IMG/VR virus record: IMGVR_UViG_3300047470_000523
Location: 1 to 36,229 of that record
Source: a virus
Direction: 5' to 3' (one strand)
DNA length: 36,229 bases
Below are positions 28,600-36,229 of this stretch, piece after piece. Numbering within the stretch: the first letter of the stretch is position 1; every line of letters starts with the position of its first letter. Under the pieces are notes generated by a model. The model was not told where the DNA came from. It made no database searches and saw only the letters and a list, made by a program, of their open reading frames with translations. A program made the translations under genes and the position numbers.

Positions 28600-29589
28600 A
28601 TGAATCAAGTAGTCGCCAGCCCGGCCAAGAGCCTCAGCACGTTCCTGGATAAGTACAAGGGACAGATTGCCAACGCGCTCCCGAAGCACATCAGCCCCGA
28701 CCGCATGGTCCGTCTGACCATGACCGCCTTCAGCCAGAATCAGGCGCTGCAGCGCTGCGACCTGCACAGCATCTTCGGCTCCGTGGTCGTGGCCGCGCAG
28801 CTGGGCCTGGAGATCGGCGTCGGCGGCCAAGGCTATCTGGTCCCTTACGGTAACAAGGCAACCTTCGTCCCGGGCTGGCAGGGCCTCGTCGACCTGGTGT
28901 CGCGCGCCGGCCGCGCCACGGTCTGGACTGGCGCGGTGTATCACGGCGACGACTTCGACTGGGCGCTGGGTGATCGGCCGTACGTGAAACACCGCCCTGG
29001 CGCCGGCGGCGACAGCTACAAGGATATCTCGCACGTTTACGCAATCGGCCGCGTCAACGGAAGCGAATACCCGGTGATCGAGGTTTGGACCATGGACCGC
29101 GTCATCAAGCACCTGAACAAGTTCAACAAGGTCGGCGGCCGCCACTACGCCCTGGAGAAGAACGGCCAGAACATGGAAATGTACGCTCGCAAGGTGGTGC
29201 TGCTCCAGGTGCTCAAGTACATGCCGAAATCGATTGAGGTGCAGCGCGCCGTCGACGTAGCTACGGCGGTGGACGCCGGCAAGCACTTCACGATCGACAG
29301 CGACATGGTCGTAATTGACAACGGTGACGATGATCAGGGCAGCGTCGACCAGGACACCGGCGAGGTGCGCGGCGCTACCACCAGCAGCTCGAGCGCGACC
29401 ACCCAGGGCGGTGCCGGCCTGCCGGTATGCACCGATGAAGAGTTCAAGAAGAACGCCCCCGCGTGGCGCAAGCAAATTCTGGACAAAAAGAAAACCGCAG
29501 CGGAACTGACCGCGTTCATCGAAACCCGCGCCGTGCTGAGCGAAGAGCAGAAGCTCACGATCGACAGCTGGTCGCACGAAGCCGAATAA
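28600..29589 (+). CDS. recT: RecT single-strand annealing recombinase
   Basis: The 329-residue protein matches RecT: LPKHISPDRMVRLTMTAFSQNQALQRCDLHSIFGSVVVAAQLGLEIG near residues 27-73, then GQGYLVPYGNKATFVPGWQGLVDLVSRAG and the typical segment with GRHYALEKNGQNMEMYARKVVLLQVLKYMPKS. It binds single-stranded DNA and anneals homologous strands. The YqaJ exonuclease gene follows 10 bases later, the usual RecE/RecT type pair. The acidic C-terminal tail after residue 230 is less conserved. GAGAGG is about nine bases before the ATG. Confidence 0.93.
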   Translation: MNQVVASPAKSLSTFLDKYKGQIANALPKHISPDRMVRLTMTAFSQNQALQRCDLHSIFGSVVVAAQLGLEIGVGGQGYLVPYGNKATFVPGWQGLVDLVSRAGRATVWTGAVYHGDDFDWALGDRPYVKHRPGAGGDSYKDISHVYAIGRVNGSEYPVIEVWTMDRVIKHLNKFNKVGGRHYALEKNGQNMEMYARKVVLLQVLKYMPKSIEVQRAVDVATAVDAGKHFTIDSDMVVIDNGDDDQGSVDQDTGEVRGATTSSSSATTQGGAGLPVCTDEEFKKNAPAWRKQILDKKKTAAELTAFIETRAVLSEEQKLTIDSWSHEAE

Positions 29590-29599
29590 GGAGACCACC

Positions 29600-31219
29600 A
29601 TGCAAGTGCACACCCTCAAGCAAGGTACGCCGGAATGGCACGCATACCGCGCGGCGCACTTCAACGCCAGCGACGCGCCGGCCATGATGGGCTGCTCGCC
29701 GTACAAGAGCCGCAACGACCTGCTGCACGAGCGGCACACCGGCATGGCGCCGGACGTCGACGCCGGTACCCAGGCGCGCTTCGATGATGGCCATCGTTTC
29801 GAGGCGCTGGCGCGTCCGCGGGCCGAGATCCTGGTCGGCGAGGACCTGTACCCGGTGACCGGCTCGCTGGGCGAGTTCTCGGCATCCTTCGACGGCATCA
29901 CCATGGCCGGCGACGTCGCGTGGGAGCACAAGACCCTGAACGATGAGATCCGTTCCTGCGAGGCCGCCGAGCAGTTGGGCCTGCACTACCGCGTCCAGAT
30001 GGAGCAGCAGCTGCTCGTTTCCGGCGCTGCAAGCTGCCTGTTCCTCGCCACGAAATGGGACAACAACGACAGCCTGGTAGAGGAGCGGCATTTCTGGTAC
30101 GCACCGGACGAATCCTTGCGCGCCCAGATCATCGCTGGCTGGGCCCAGTTCGCCGCCGACTTGGCCGCGTATGAACCGAAGGAATATGCGGCGAAGCCCG
30201 TGGCCGACCCGATCATGCAACTGCCGGCCCTGGTGATCCAGATCCGCGGCGAGGTCGCCATGAGCAACCTGCCAGCCTTCAAGGCCAAGGCGGAGCGCTT
30301 CATCGCAAACATCAAGACCGACCTGGTCACCGACCAGGACTTCGCCGATGCCGAGGCGACCGTCAAATTCTGCGAGACGGCCGAGGGCGACCTGGAGCAG
30401 GCGAAGCGCGCAGCGCTTGAGCAGACCGCCGACATCGCGGAACTGATGCGCACCATCGACCACATCAGCGAGCAGCTGCGCGCCAAGCGCCTGATCCTGC
30501 AGCGTACCGTGAAGGACAAGAAGGAGCTGATCAAGTCCGGCATCCTGGCCAACGTGAGGCAGGCCTTCGCCGATCACGTCGCCGCGCTCGAGAAGGAGAT
30601 CGCGCCACTGCGCCTGGTCTTCCAGGCCCGCGACTTCGCCGGCGCCATGAAAAACAAACGCACGCTGGCCACCCTGCAGGATGCCGTCGATACCGAGCTG
30701 GCCGCCGGCAAGATCGCCGCCGACGCCCTCGCCGCAGCCGTTCGTGGCCGGCTGGCCTGGTACCGCGAGCACGCGGCTGGCCATGAGCTGCTGTTCGCCG
30801 ACCTTCAGACCATCATCCAGAAGCCGGACGAGGATTTCCAGCTGATCGTGCGCACACGCCTCGAGCAGCACAAGCGCGTCGAAGCCGAGAAGGCTGAGCG
30901 CGCACGCCAGGACGCGGTCGCTCCGGCCACCGCGGCAGCAGTCGAACCAGCACCGGCCCCGGCGCCGGCCGCCCAGGTGACGCGCATCGTGCTGGCGCGT
31001 CCGGCGACCGCCAGCAGCACCCCGCCCAGCCTGCGCCTTGGCCAGATCAGCGAGCGCCTCGGCTTCCCGCTTACCGGCGAATTCCTCGGTCGGCTGGGTT
31101 TCACGCCAGCCGCCACCGACAAGTCGGCCCGGCTGTACCACGAGCGCGACTTCGCGGCCATGTGCGCCGCCTTGATCGACCACATTACCGCCGTTTCCCA
31201 GGCCCAGCAGGCCGCTTGA
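29600..31219 (+). CDS. YqaJ-type exonuclease fused to a coiled-coil region and C-terminal domain
   Basis: The first about 200 residues of this 539-residue protein match the YqaJ/lambda-exo family: HTLKQGTPEWHAYRAAHFNASDAPAMMGCSPYKS at the start, then the active-site pattern DG...AWEHKT and YRVQMEQQLLVSGA. It makes single-stranded DNA ends for RecT. Residues about 200-440 are helical and charged, resembling DUF1351. A Pro/Ala-rich linker (APAPAPAAQ) leads to a C-terminal domain (LRLGQISERLGFPLTGEFLGRLGF..., residues about 474-530). In many phages these parts are separate genes; here they are one. GGAG lies eight bases before the ATG. Confidence 0.85.
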   Translation: MQVHTLKQGTPEWHAYRAAHFNASDAPAMMGCSPYKSRNDLLHERHTGMAPDVDAGTQARFDDGHRFEALARPRAEILVGEDLYPVTGSLGEFSASFDGITMAGDVAWEHKTLNDEIRSCEAAEQLGLHYRVQMEQQLLVSGAASCLFLATKWDNNDSLVEERHFWYAPDESLRAQIIAGWAQFAADLAAYEPKEYAAKPVADPIMQLPALVIQIRGEVAMSNLPAFKAKAERFIANIKTDLVTDQDFADAEATVKFCETAEGDLEQAKRAALEQTADIAELMRTIDHISEQLRAKRLILQRTVKDKKELIKSGILANVRQAFADHVAALEKEIAPLRLVFQARDFAGAMKNKRTLATLQDAVDTELAAGKIAADALAAAVRGRLAWYREHAAGHELLFADLQTIIQKPDEDFQLIVRTRLEQHKRVEAEKAERARQDAVAPATAAAVEPAPAPAPAAQVTRIVLARPATASSTPPSLRLGQISERLGFPLTGEFLGRLGFTPAATDKSARLYHERDFAAMCAALIDHITAVSQAQQAA

Positions 31220-31241
31220 CCCTCAACTACGAAAGCGAACC

Positions 31242-31883
31242 ATGAAAAAGATTCTGTTCTACGACACCGAGACCACCGGCCTGCCGCTCTGGAGCCAACC
31301 GAGCGAGCATCCCGACCAGCCGCGCGTCGTTCAGCTGGCGGCGCTTCTGTGCGACGAGGAGACGGGCGAGGACCTGCGGCAAATGAACATGATCGTCCTG
31401 CCGGAAGGCTGGACGATCCCTTCCGAGGTGGCAGCCGTGCACGGCATCACCACCGAGCGCGCGATGGACGAAGGCATTGCCGCGAGCCATGTTCTCGAGC
31501 ACTTCTTCGACCTGTGGACGGGCGCCGACCTTCGAGGTGGCCACAACGAATCTTTCGACATGCGCATGTTGCGCATCGAGATCATGCGAAGCCCCGTCTA
31601 CAGCATGCAGTCGATTGGCGACCCGGCCATGCCCTTCGCCGACTACTGGAAGACGGCTCCGGCCTTCTGCACCCAGACCAACAGCACGAAGATCGTAAAT
31701 CTGCCGCCCACTCCGAAGATGGTGGCCGCGCGCCGCATGGGCCCGAAGTCACCGAACCTCGGCGAGGCGTACGAGTTTTTCACCGGCCAGAAGCTGGAAG
31801 GCGCCCACGACGCGAGGGTCGACGTGCGCGGCGCGAAAGCCGTCTACTACGGCATCAAGAACCACCTGAAGCTGGCCGCGTGA
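31242..31883 (+). CDS. DEDDh 3'-5' exonuclease, DnaQ/RNase T type
   Basis: The 213-residue protein has all DEDDh motifs: DTETTG at residues 8-13 (Asp8, Glu10), HNESFDMRML at 101-110 (Asp106) and HDARVD at 189-194 (His189, Asp194). It should trim single-stranded 3' ends of DNA or RNA. It lies 22 bases after the YqaJ gene and so belongs with the recombination genes. A role in removing 3' tails or in proofreading is possible; substrate is not known. Confidence 0.88.
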   Translation: MKKILFYDTETTGLPLWSQPSEHPDQPRVVQLAALLCDEETGEDLRQMNMIVLPEGWTIPSEVAAVHGITTERAMDEGIAASHVLEHFFDLWTGADLRGGHNESFDMRMLRIEIMRSPVYSMQSIGDPAMPFADYWKTAPAFCTQTNSTKIVNLPPTPKMVAARRMGPKSPNLGEAYEFFTGQKLEGAHDARVDVRGAKAVYYGIKNHLKLAA

Positions 31884-31884
31884 C

Positions 31885-32106
31885 ATGGCTGGCCTGCGCC
31901 CGTGCCTCTGGACGGTCCTGCAATGCCGCGAGCAGGACTTCCAGCGCTTCCTCGGCGTCGACGGCGAAGCGGCCGCAGCGCGGCGCGTGAAGGAAGTCTG
32001 CGAGATCGACTCGCGCGCGCAGCTGGACCACGACCCGACCGCGCAGGCCCGCTGGAACGAGCAGATCCGGCGCGCCTACCTGCGGTATCGGGAGCAGCAA
32101 GTGTGA
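31885..32106 (+). CDS. Small helical early protein, unknown function
   Basis: The 73-residue protein begins MAGLRPCLWTVLQCREQDFQRFLGVDGEAAAARRVKEVCEIDSRAQLDHDPTAQARWNEQIRRAYLRYREQQ-like, mostly helical and charged. It starts one base after the exonuclease stop codon and overlaps the next start as GTGA, so it is coupled. No family is recognised. Confidence 0.7.
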   Translation: MAGLRPCLWTVLQCREQDFQRFLGVDGEAAAARRVKEVCEIDSRAQLDHDPTAQARWNEQIRRAYLRYREQQV

Positions 32107-32336
32107 TCAGCGCGCGCGCGCACGGCGTCTGGTTCTACGCCGAGCCTGCCACCCGCGAGTGCCAGGGCTGCATCTTCGACAACGAACGTAGCAAGGTTTG
32201 CAAGCAGGCGGGCGAGGTGGCCGTATCAGCAGGGATGCCTGACTGCGAAGCGCGCGGGCCTGGCGCCAGCAGCTACATCTACCGACTGGACCTGAGTGGT
32301 GGCCGCCAGATGGACTTATTTGAGGAAATTACATGA
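32103..32336 (+). CDS. Small cysteine-rich phage protein
   Basis: The 77-residue protein contains TRECQGCIFDNERSKVCKQAG (three cysteines) and later PDCEARGP, a set of four Cys suitable for metal binding. The start is GTG, overlapping the preceding stop as GTGA; its end overlaps the next start as ATGA. Zinc-binding phage proteins of this look are common, and the function is unknown. Confidence 0.65.
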   Translation: MISARAHGVWFYAEPATRECQGCIFDNERSKVCKQAGEVAVSAGMPDCEARGPGASSYIYRLDLSGGRQMDLFEEIT

Positions 32337-32701
32337 AGAAATGCGATACCAACCTGTCGAACGCCGAGAAGGTCTCGCGCCGCGACGCCGCCATCGAGCA
32401 CATCACCGAGATGCTGGCCAAGAAGCCGCGCACCGTGATCGACCTGGCTGCCGAGCTGAGCATTCCGTGGAATACGGTCTACGGTTACATGCGGTTTATG
32501 CAGGAGGTGGGCGACGCGCATCAGACTGGCAAGTTTGCCGACCGCCGCGAGTTCTGGGCTGCTGGAGCCGGCGGCCTGGCCGTTGGCTCTGCCGACGACA
32601 GCGTGCGCGGTGCCTGGATCGTTCCGGCGCGCCAGATGGGCATGCCGCGCGATCCGCTGGTGGCTGCGCTGTTCGGGCCGGCGCAGGGAGCCGCGGCGTG
32701 A
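32333..32701 (+). CDS. Probable winged-helix DNA-binding protein
   Basis: The 122-residue protein has a helix-turn-helix-like segment (RDAAIEHITEMLAKKPRTVIDLAAELSIPWNTVYGYMRFMQEVGDAHQTG, residues about 17-66), then a glycine-rich region and a C-terminal part (PARQMGMPRDPLVAALFGPAQGAAA). It could regulate the operon or assist replication. GAGGA lies six bases before the ATG, and its stop overlaps the methylase start as GTGA. Confidence 0.65.
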   Translation: MKKCDTNLSNAEKVSRRDAAIEHITEMLAKKPRTVIDLAAELSIPWNTVYGYMRFMQEVGDAHQTGKFADRREFWAAGAGGLAVGSADDSVRGAWIVPARQMGMPRDPLVAALFGPAQGAAA

Positions 32702-33618
32702 AGGCGATCGACCTGTTCGCCGGCGCCGGCGGGTTCAGCACCGGCGCCAAGATGGCCGGCATCGAAGTCGTGTGGGCGGCGAACCACTGGCCAGCCGCCG
32801 TCGAGATCCACGCGCAGAACCACCCGGGCGCGAAGCATGCGTGCCAGGACCTACAGCAGGCCAACTGGATGGAAGTGCCGCGTCACGACCTGCTGCTGGC
32901 GTCGCCATGCTGCCAAGGACACAGCAAGGCGCGCGGCAAGGCCAACGGCAACCCGCAGCATGACGCCAGCCGGTCGACCGCCTGGGCGGTGGTCTCTGCC
33001 GCCGAATACCACCGACCGGCGTTCGCGGTGATCGAGAACGTGCCCGAGTTCACCCGCTGGGCGCTGTACCCGGCCTGGTGTGCGGCGATGGACGCGCTGG
33101 GCTATGCCCTGACGCCGATGATCGTCGATGCGGCGGACCATGGCGCGCCACAGCACCGCGAGCGGCTGTTTATCGTGGCCGTGCGCGCCAAGCACCCGAT
33201 CATGCTGGACATGAAGAAACGGCCGCATGTCCCCGCCCGCAGCATCATCGACTTCGGCGCAGGCAGCTGGCAGCCGATCGAGAAGCCAGGGCGCGCGGTG
33301 GCCACGCTGCGCCGGGTGGCGGCTGGGCGAAGAGCCTATGGCGAGCGCTTCGTCATGCCGTATTACGGCGGTGGGTCCGGCCTGACGGGCCGCTGCCTGA
33401 GCCGGCCGCTCGGAACGATCACAACGCGCGACCGTTGGGGCGTGGTCGATGGCAGCCGCACGCGCATGCTCACCGCGCAGGAATGCCGCGCCGCGATGGG
33501 CTTCCCGGACGACTATATCCTGCCGGCCGCGCACCGGGACTCCGTGCACATGCTGGGCAATGCCGTTTGCCCGCCGGCGGCGCGGGATGTGATCGCCGCG
33601 ATGCTGGAGGCAGCGTGA
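32698..33618 (+). CDS. DNA cytosine-5 methyltransferase
   Basis: The 306-residue protein has the C5-methylase motifs: I at residues 5-16 (DLFAGAGGFSTG), IV with the catalytic cysteine in SPCCQGHS (69-76), VI ENV (113-115), VIII QHRERLF (152-158) and a C-terminal GNAVCPPAA motif. It methylates cytosine C5 using S-adenosylmethionine. The target recognition part between residues about 180 and 260 is short, and no restriction nuclease is nearby, so it is an orphan methylase, probably anti-restriction. The start is GTG overlapping the previous stop as GTGA. Confidence 0.93.
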   Translation: MKAIDLFAGAGGFSTGAKMAGIEVVWAANHWPAAVEIHAQNHPGAKHACQDLQQANWMEVPRHDLLLASPCCQGHSKARGKANGNPQHDASRSTAWAVVSAAEYHRPAFAVIENVPEFTRWALYPAWCAAMDALGYALTPMIVDAADHGAPQHRERLFIVAVRAKHPIMLDMKKRPHVPARSIIDFGAGSWQPIEKPGRAVATLRRVAAGRRAYGERFVMPYYGGGSGLTGRCLSRPLGTITTRDRWGVVDGSRTRMLTAQECRAAMGFPDDYILPAAHRDSVHMLGNAVCPPAARDVIAAMLEAA

Positions 33619-33653
33619 GCAGGGTCGAAAGCTTCGGTGCTGGCGCGCGGCAC

Positions 33654-34283
33654 TCAGTTCTGGATGGCGTTTTTAACTATTGCTTTGCATTTATTGGTGG
33701 CGAACTGGACGATGTCTCGGCATATGATTAAATCGCCAGCAATTCTTCCAATGCGCTCACCGAATGGCTCATCACCCGAAGTGCGGGGCCATGGCTCGGC
33801 AATCAATCGCAGCTCTTTAACTGCGTTCTGCATGATCGGACGTGCGCCCGCAAGTCGAGTGCATACATGCTCGGAAAGAACGATAAGAGGCAGAATTTCA
33901 TCATCAGTCCAGGCACCAGCGGCTTCGATCAAATCGGCACAGGAACGATAGCCTGCTGCCGTTTTCTGGCTCTCATTAAGAACATTTTCGACCACGCTTT
34001 GCAGCGCATCACCGATGCGTTGGAGCCTGGGGCCCAGTGCGGCGGCCGCTACAACGGCGCGGTCGTTAGCGTACTTTTGTGCTTCACGTTTTGCGGCGGT
34101 GGCGATCCGGATCGTCATCATCAACGCGGCAACGGTACCGATAGAGCCAATCCAGGTCCCCCAATCGCCAGCGCTCATGCTTTTCCAGTGGTGAGCCTGA
34201 AAAAGGGCGTTCACGCCCTCGTGCACGGCAAAAAGCCCTAACGCAGAAATGATCGCGATTGCAATGCGCTTCCAGATATTCAT
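33654..34283 (-). CDS. Membrane protein of unknown function, inverted AT-richer cargo gene
   Basis: The 209-residue protein has a hydrophobic N-terminal span (residues 7-21, AIAIISALGLFAVHE), a second one at about 41-60 (WGTWIGSIGTVAALMMTIRI), then a helical cytoplasmic-looking part with two cysteines, ending basic (NKCKAIVKNAIQN). The GDWGTWIGSIGTV-type segment recurs in bacterial proteins with two short spans. The gene is on the opposite strand to the operon it interrupts, and its base composition is clearly more AT-rich, the marks of a moron. No good Shine-Dalgarno is seen. Defence, exclusion or envelope roles are possible but unproven. Confidence 0.7.
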   Translation of the reverse strand: MNIWKRIAIAIISALGLFAVHEGVNALFQAHHWKSMSAGDWGTWIGSIGTVAALMMTIRIATAAKREAQKYANDRAVVAAAALGPRLQRIGDALQSVVENVLNESQKTAAGYRSCADLIEAAGAWTDDEILPLIVLSEHVCTRLAGARPIMQNAVKELRLIAEPWPRTSGDEPFGERIGRIAGDLIICRDIVQFATNKCKAIVKNAIQN

Positions 34284-34355
34284 ACCGAATTAGTTGTAAA
34301 AAAGAAAAATATTAGCACGCTGCGTGAATGACGCCGGCGAAACCGAAAGGACGAG

Positions 34356-34748
34356 ATGGACAAAAATATCGATATCCTGCACGAAGCAAAGCGCCTGCGT
34401 CTGCTGGCCGCCGCGCTCGAGCTGCAGCACTACACCGACACTGCGGCGAACGTGGTGCCGATCCCGGGCGGCGACCGCTTGATCGCGATCGGCACGCCGG
34501 CGGAGGTGGCGCAGCCGCTCGGATTCACCCGGCAAGCCGTGCCCGAAGCACCGGCCACCGAGCTGCCGGCGATCCTGTTCGACGGCCATGCGGTCTACGC
34601 CGAGGTGATGGCGAACGACCCGCACACGCCTCGCCCGTCTGCCGACAACGTCGCCGATGTGCTGGATGCCCTGGTGCGCCTGCTGCGTCGCGGCGCGAAG
34701 CAGAAGCCGGCCCACCACGACCACAGCGAAGGAGGACAACATGACTAA
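34356..34748 (+). CDS. Small phage protein, unknown function
   Basis: The 130-residue protein is helical at the start (ILHEAKRLRLLAAALELQHYTDTAANVVPIPGGDRLIAIGTPAEVAQPLGF) and has a C-terminal helical part (DNVADVLDALVRLLRRGAKQKPAHHDH). AAGGACGAG precedes the ATG. Its end overlaps the next gene by eight bases. I recognise no domain. It is placed after the cargo gene, where the operon resumes. Confidence 0.65.
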   Translation: MDKNIDILHEAKRLRLLAAALELQHYTDTAANVVPIPGGDRLIAIGTPAEVAQPLGFTRQAVPEAPATELPAILFDGHAVYAEVMANDPHTPRPSADNVADVLDALVRLLRRGAKQKPAHHDHSEGGQHD

Positions 34749-34935
34749 ACGAGGACCAGACCGCCGCTGGAAGAAGGATAGCGCGCGCCTGCTGCCGGAC
34801 CGCCGCGACGGCTTCGACCGGCGAGCGCACCTGGTCGGCGCCGTGCCGGCCGGGCCTGAATCGATTCGGCCAGCGCCAGGCGAGGCGAAGCCCTTCGTCG
34901 AGCGCCGCCGGTATCCGGAATCGGGAATGGAATAG
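34741..34935 (+). CDS. Small basic phage protein
   Basis: The 64-residue protein is rich in Arg, Asp and Pro (TKRGPDRRWKKDSARLLPDRRDGFDRRAHL..., then RRRYPESG) and appears largely unstructured. GGAGG is five to six bases before the ATG, an excellent start. It overlaps the previous gene by eight bases. Its role is unknown; nucleic-acid binding would fit the charge. Confidence 0.6.
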   Translation: MTKRGPDRRWKKDSARLLPDRRDGFDRRAHLVGAVPAGPESIRPAPGEAKPFVERRRYPESGME

Positions 34936-34941
34936 GGGAAA

Positions 34942-35127
34942 ATGATGCAGCAGGCAAAAATTCAATCGCGGTACATCACCCTCAGGGAGTGGGCTGAATG
35001 TATGTTCTCGAAGGTGCCGCATACGAACACGCTGCTGCGCTGGGTGCACGATGGGCACATCCAGCCGCAGCCGAAGAAGGTCGGCAAGGCGTGGCAGGTT
35101 AAGCGCGACGCGCAATACGTGGAGTGA
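34942..35127 (+). CDS. xis: Excisionase (Xis-like)
   Basis: The 61-residue protein has the winged-helix pattern of phage excisionases: RYITLREWAECMF (residues about 10-22), NTLLRWVHDGHIQPQPKKVGKAWQVKRDAQY (residues 29-59). It would bind near the attachment sites and turn the integrase toward excision. It directly precedes the integrase gene with one base between them, the standard Xis-Int order. Two in-frame ATGs (34942 and 34945) are possible starts. Confidence 0.88.
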   Translation: MMQQAKIQSRYITLREWAECMFSKVPHTNTLLRWVHDGHIQPQPKKVGKAWQVKRDAQYVE

Positions 35128-35128
35128 T

Positions 35129-36229
35129 ATGGGAAGGCAGAGACTTACGAAAAACCGGGCTTTGCCGCCCAATCTTTACGTGAACCCGGCAGGTTATTAC
35201 TACTACCGGGACGCCGAGAAAAAAACGCAGAAGGGGCTGGGTAGGGATCGGCCGCAGGCCATCCAGGCGGCGAAGGCGGCGAACGCCGCGCTCGCGACGC
35301 GGGAATCGTCATCGCTGGTCGACTGGGTGCTGGGCCGCAGCGACTACACGCTCGCCACCTGGCTGCCGGTCTACCGGGCGCTGTGGGAGGAAAAGACCGA
35401 GCCAGCGGACAACACCCTGCGCGCTGCGAAAAGCATGCTGCGCCGCCTCGGCGAGAGCGACTTCGCCAAGATGCGCATGAAGCACATCGAAACGGTCCAC
35501 GTGGCGACCTACCTGAAAGGGTTCACGGAGGCCAGCGGCGCCGGCGCAGCGCACAACATGCGTTCGAAGCTCAGCGACATCTTCAGGTGGGCGGAGACGC
35601 AGGGCGTGATCGAGGTCGGCAAGAACCCGGTGGCGGCGACGTTCACGCCCGGCTACAAGGTTAAACGCGAGCGGCTGAGCTTGGAACAGTTCTGGGCGAT
35701 CCACGCGCAGGCATCGGCCTGGGCGAAGAACGCGATGATGCTGGCCCTGGTCACTGCGCAGCGGCGCGAGGACGTCTCCGGAATGAAGTTTGCCGACTAC
35801 AAAGACGGGTTTCTGCGCGTGGCCCAGGGTAAGTCGGGTGGTGAGACGAAGCTGCAGCAGGACGGTGCAATCAGGCTGGCCAAGGTCGGGATCTCGATCG
35901 CGGAGGTGGTCGCCGGCTGCCGCGACCTGATCGTGAGCCGGCACCTGGTGCACCACACGGAGCGGTCCCAGAAGAGCAAGCCAGGGGATGCGGTAAGGGC
36001 GCCGATGATCTCGATGGCTTTTCAGCGCGCGCGCGAGAAGGCTGGAATCAAAGCCGAGGAAGGCCGCACGCCGCCATCGTTCCACGAAATCCGCAGCTTG
36101 TCGGAGCGGCTCTACAGGGAGGAGTTCGGCGCGGATTTCGCGCAGGCGATGCTCGGCCACAAGAGCGCCCAGATGACGTCGAAATACGACGATCTGCGCG
36201 GCGGCTGGAAGACGATCACGGCGAGGTGA
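35129..36229 (+). CDS. int: Tyrosine integrase, lambda Int type
   Basis: The 366-residue protein has an N-terminal arm-type DNA-binding region (residues about 1-60, with LPPNLYVNPAGYYYYRD), a core-binding domain, and the catalytic domain with Arg212 (TAQRREDV), Lys235 (QGKSG), His319-x-x-Arg322 (HEIR), His344 (LGHKSAQMT) and the nucleophile Tyr353 (SKYDD). These match the RKHRHY set of tyrosine recombinases. GGAG lies four bases before the ATG at 35129. The stop codon is the last triplet of the window, so the attachment site beyond it is not seen. Confidence 0.95.
   Translation: MGRQRLTKNRALPPNLYVNPAGYYYYRDAEKKTQKGLGRDRPQAIQAAKAANAALATRESSSLVDWVLGRSDYTLATWLPVYRALWEEKTEPADNTLRAAKSMLRRLGESDFAKMRMKHIETVHVATYLKGFTEASGAGAAHNMRSKLSDIFRWAETQGVIEVGKNPVAATFTPGYKVKRERLSLEQFWAIHAQASAWAKNAMMLALVTAQRREDVSGMKFADYKDGFLRVAQGKSGGETKLQQDGAIRLAKVGISIAEVVAGCRDLIVSRHLVHHTERSQKSKPGDAVRAPMISMAFQRAREKAGIKAEEGRTPPSFHEIRSLSERLYREEFGADFAQAMLGHKSAQMTSKYDDLRGGWKTITAR

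Larger units (their letters stand above)
1..36229. mobile_element. Temperate podovirus-like prophage, gene content from lysis block to integrase
   Basis: The gene order is that of a complete temperate phage: lysis, ejection, tail, capsid, packaging, antiterminator, replication, cro/cI, recombination, Xis and integrase. Short-tail (podovirus) type is inferred because there is no tape-measure, sheath or tail-tube gene, while an SU10-type capsid, an SU10-type adaptor, a nozzle-like protein and ejection-like proteins are present. Both window ends coincide with stop codons (bases 1-3 and 36227-36229), so att sites were not seen. No core gene is visibly broken, so it may be intact. High GC and protein style suggest a Burkholderiales host, which is an inference. 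Confidence 0.9.

Noticed and set aside
28405-31183. Long minus-strand frames opposite recT and the YqaJ gene
   Set aside because: RecT and YqaJ motifs on the plus strand are clear; the minus-strand products are Leu/Val/Gly/Arg/His-rich shadows.
1-36229. tRNA genes, CRISPR arrays, IS elements and att repeats
   Set aside because: No cloverleaf-like stretch, regularly spaced repeat array, transposase or long end repeat was seen on reading; the window ends at the integrase stop, so att sites would be outside.

Overview
The window is a temperate, podovirus-like phage genome, almost certainly an integrated prophage of a high-GC beta-proteobacterium. A Burkholderiales host such as Oxalobacteraceae is my inference from GC content, codon use and protein style; nothing in the window proves it. 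Both ends fall on stop codons: the first base is the last base of a lysis-side gene and the last base ends the integrase. The window therefore covers the phage genes, while the attachment sites and host flanks lie outside or are not recognisable. No rRNA, tRNA, CRISPR array or IS element was found.

Layout, left to right. (1) 1-1927, minus strand: lysis block with holin, GH24 endolysin, HNH-like protein, small lipoprotein and DUF1353 protein. (2) 2020-2193, plus strand: a small membrane protein gene, antisense to the end of its neighbour. (3) 2099-18661, minus strand: virion block read right to left, with TerS, TerL, portal, two small proteins, scaffold, SU10-type (DUF5309) major capsid protein, two head-completion candidates, SU10-type adaptor, tail fibre, fibre-assembly-like protein, nozzle-like tail protein, a cupin-like protein and three large alanine- or glycine-rich proteins that look like DNA-ejection proteins. 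(4) 18662-19655: a control zone between early and late genes with three terminator-like hairpins facing the late operon, a small secreted protein, and a plus-strand gene of 70 residues. (5) 19656-25066, minus strand: early operon from a YdaS/Cro-like repressor through a DNA adenine methylase, a DUF1376 replication protein, a RusA resolvase and a Q-like late antiterminator. (6) 25067-25151: operator region. (7) 25152-27207, plus strand: CI-like S24 repressor followed by three cargo genes unlike the rest of the phage. (8) 27322-27384: a second operator/promoter. (9) 27440-36229, plus strand: a second early operon with small proteins, RecT, a YqaJ exonuclease fusion, a DEDDh exonuclease, a cytosine-5 methylase, Xis-like and tyrosine integrase genes, interrupted by one minus-strand AT-richer membrane-protein gene (33654-34283).

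How it works together. The repressor region holds three 13-bp operators of consensus TAGCGNNNCGCTA at exactly 24-bp intervals. The leftward cro promoter and the rightward promoter at 27.36 kb have the same design: TTGACG, a 16-bp spacer containing an operator, then TATAC. One repressor can thus silence two early operons in opposite directions, the OL/OR logic of lambda, with repressor and cargo genes between the two control sites. The leftward operon ends in a Q-like gene, and the late genes lie behind stacked terminators, as expected for antitermination control.

The most interesting parts are the twin operator-promoters, the cI-linked cargo cassette (25904-27207, in the position of rexAB in lambda), the inverted membrane-protein gene at 33654-34283, and an overlapping reading frame at 14221-14571. 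No function has been shown for any of these; they are candidates.
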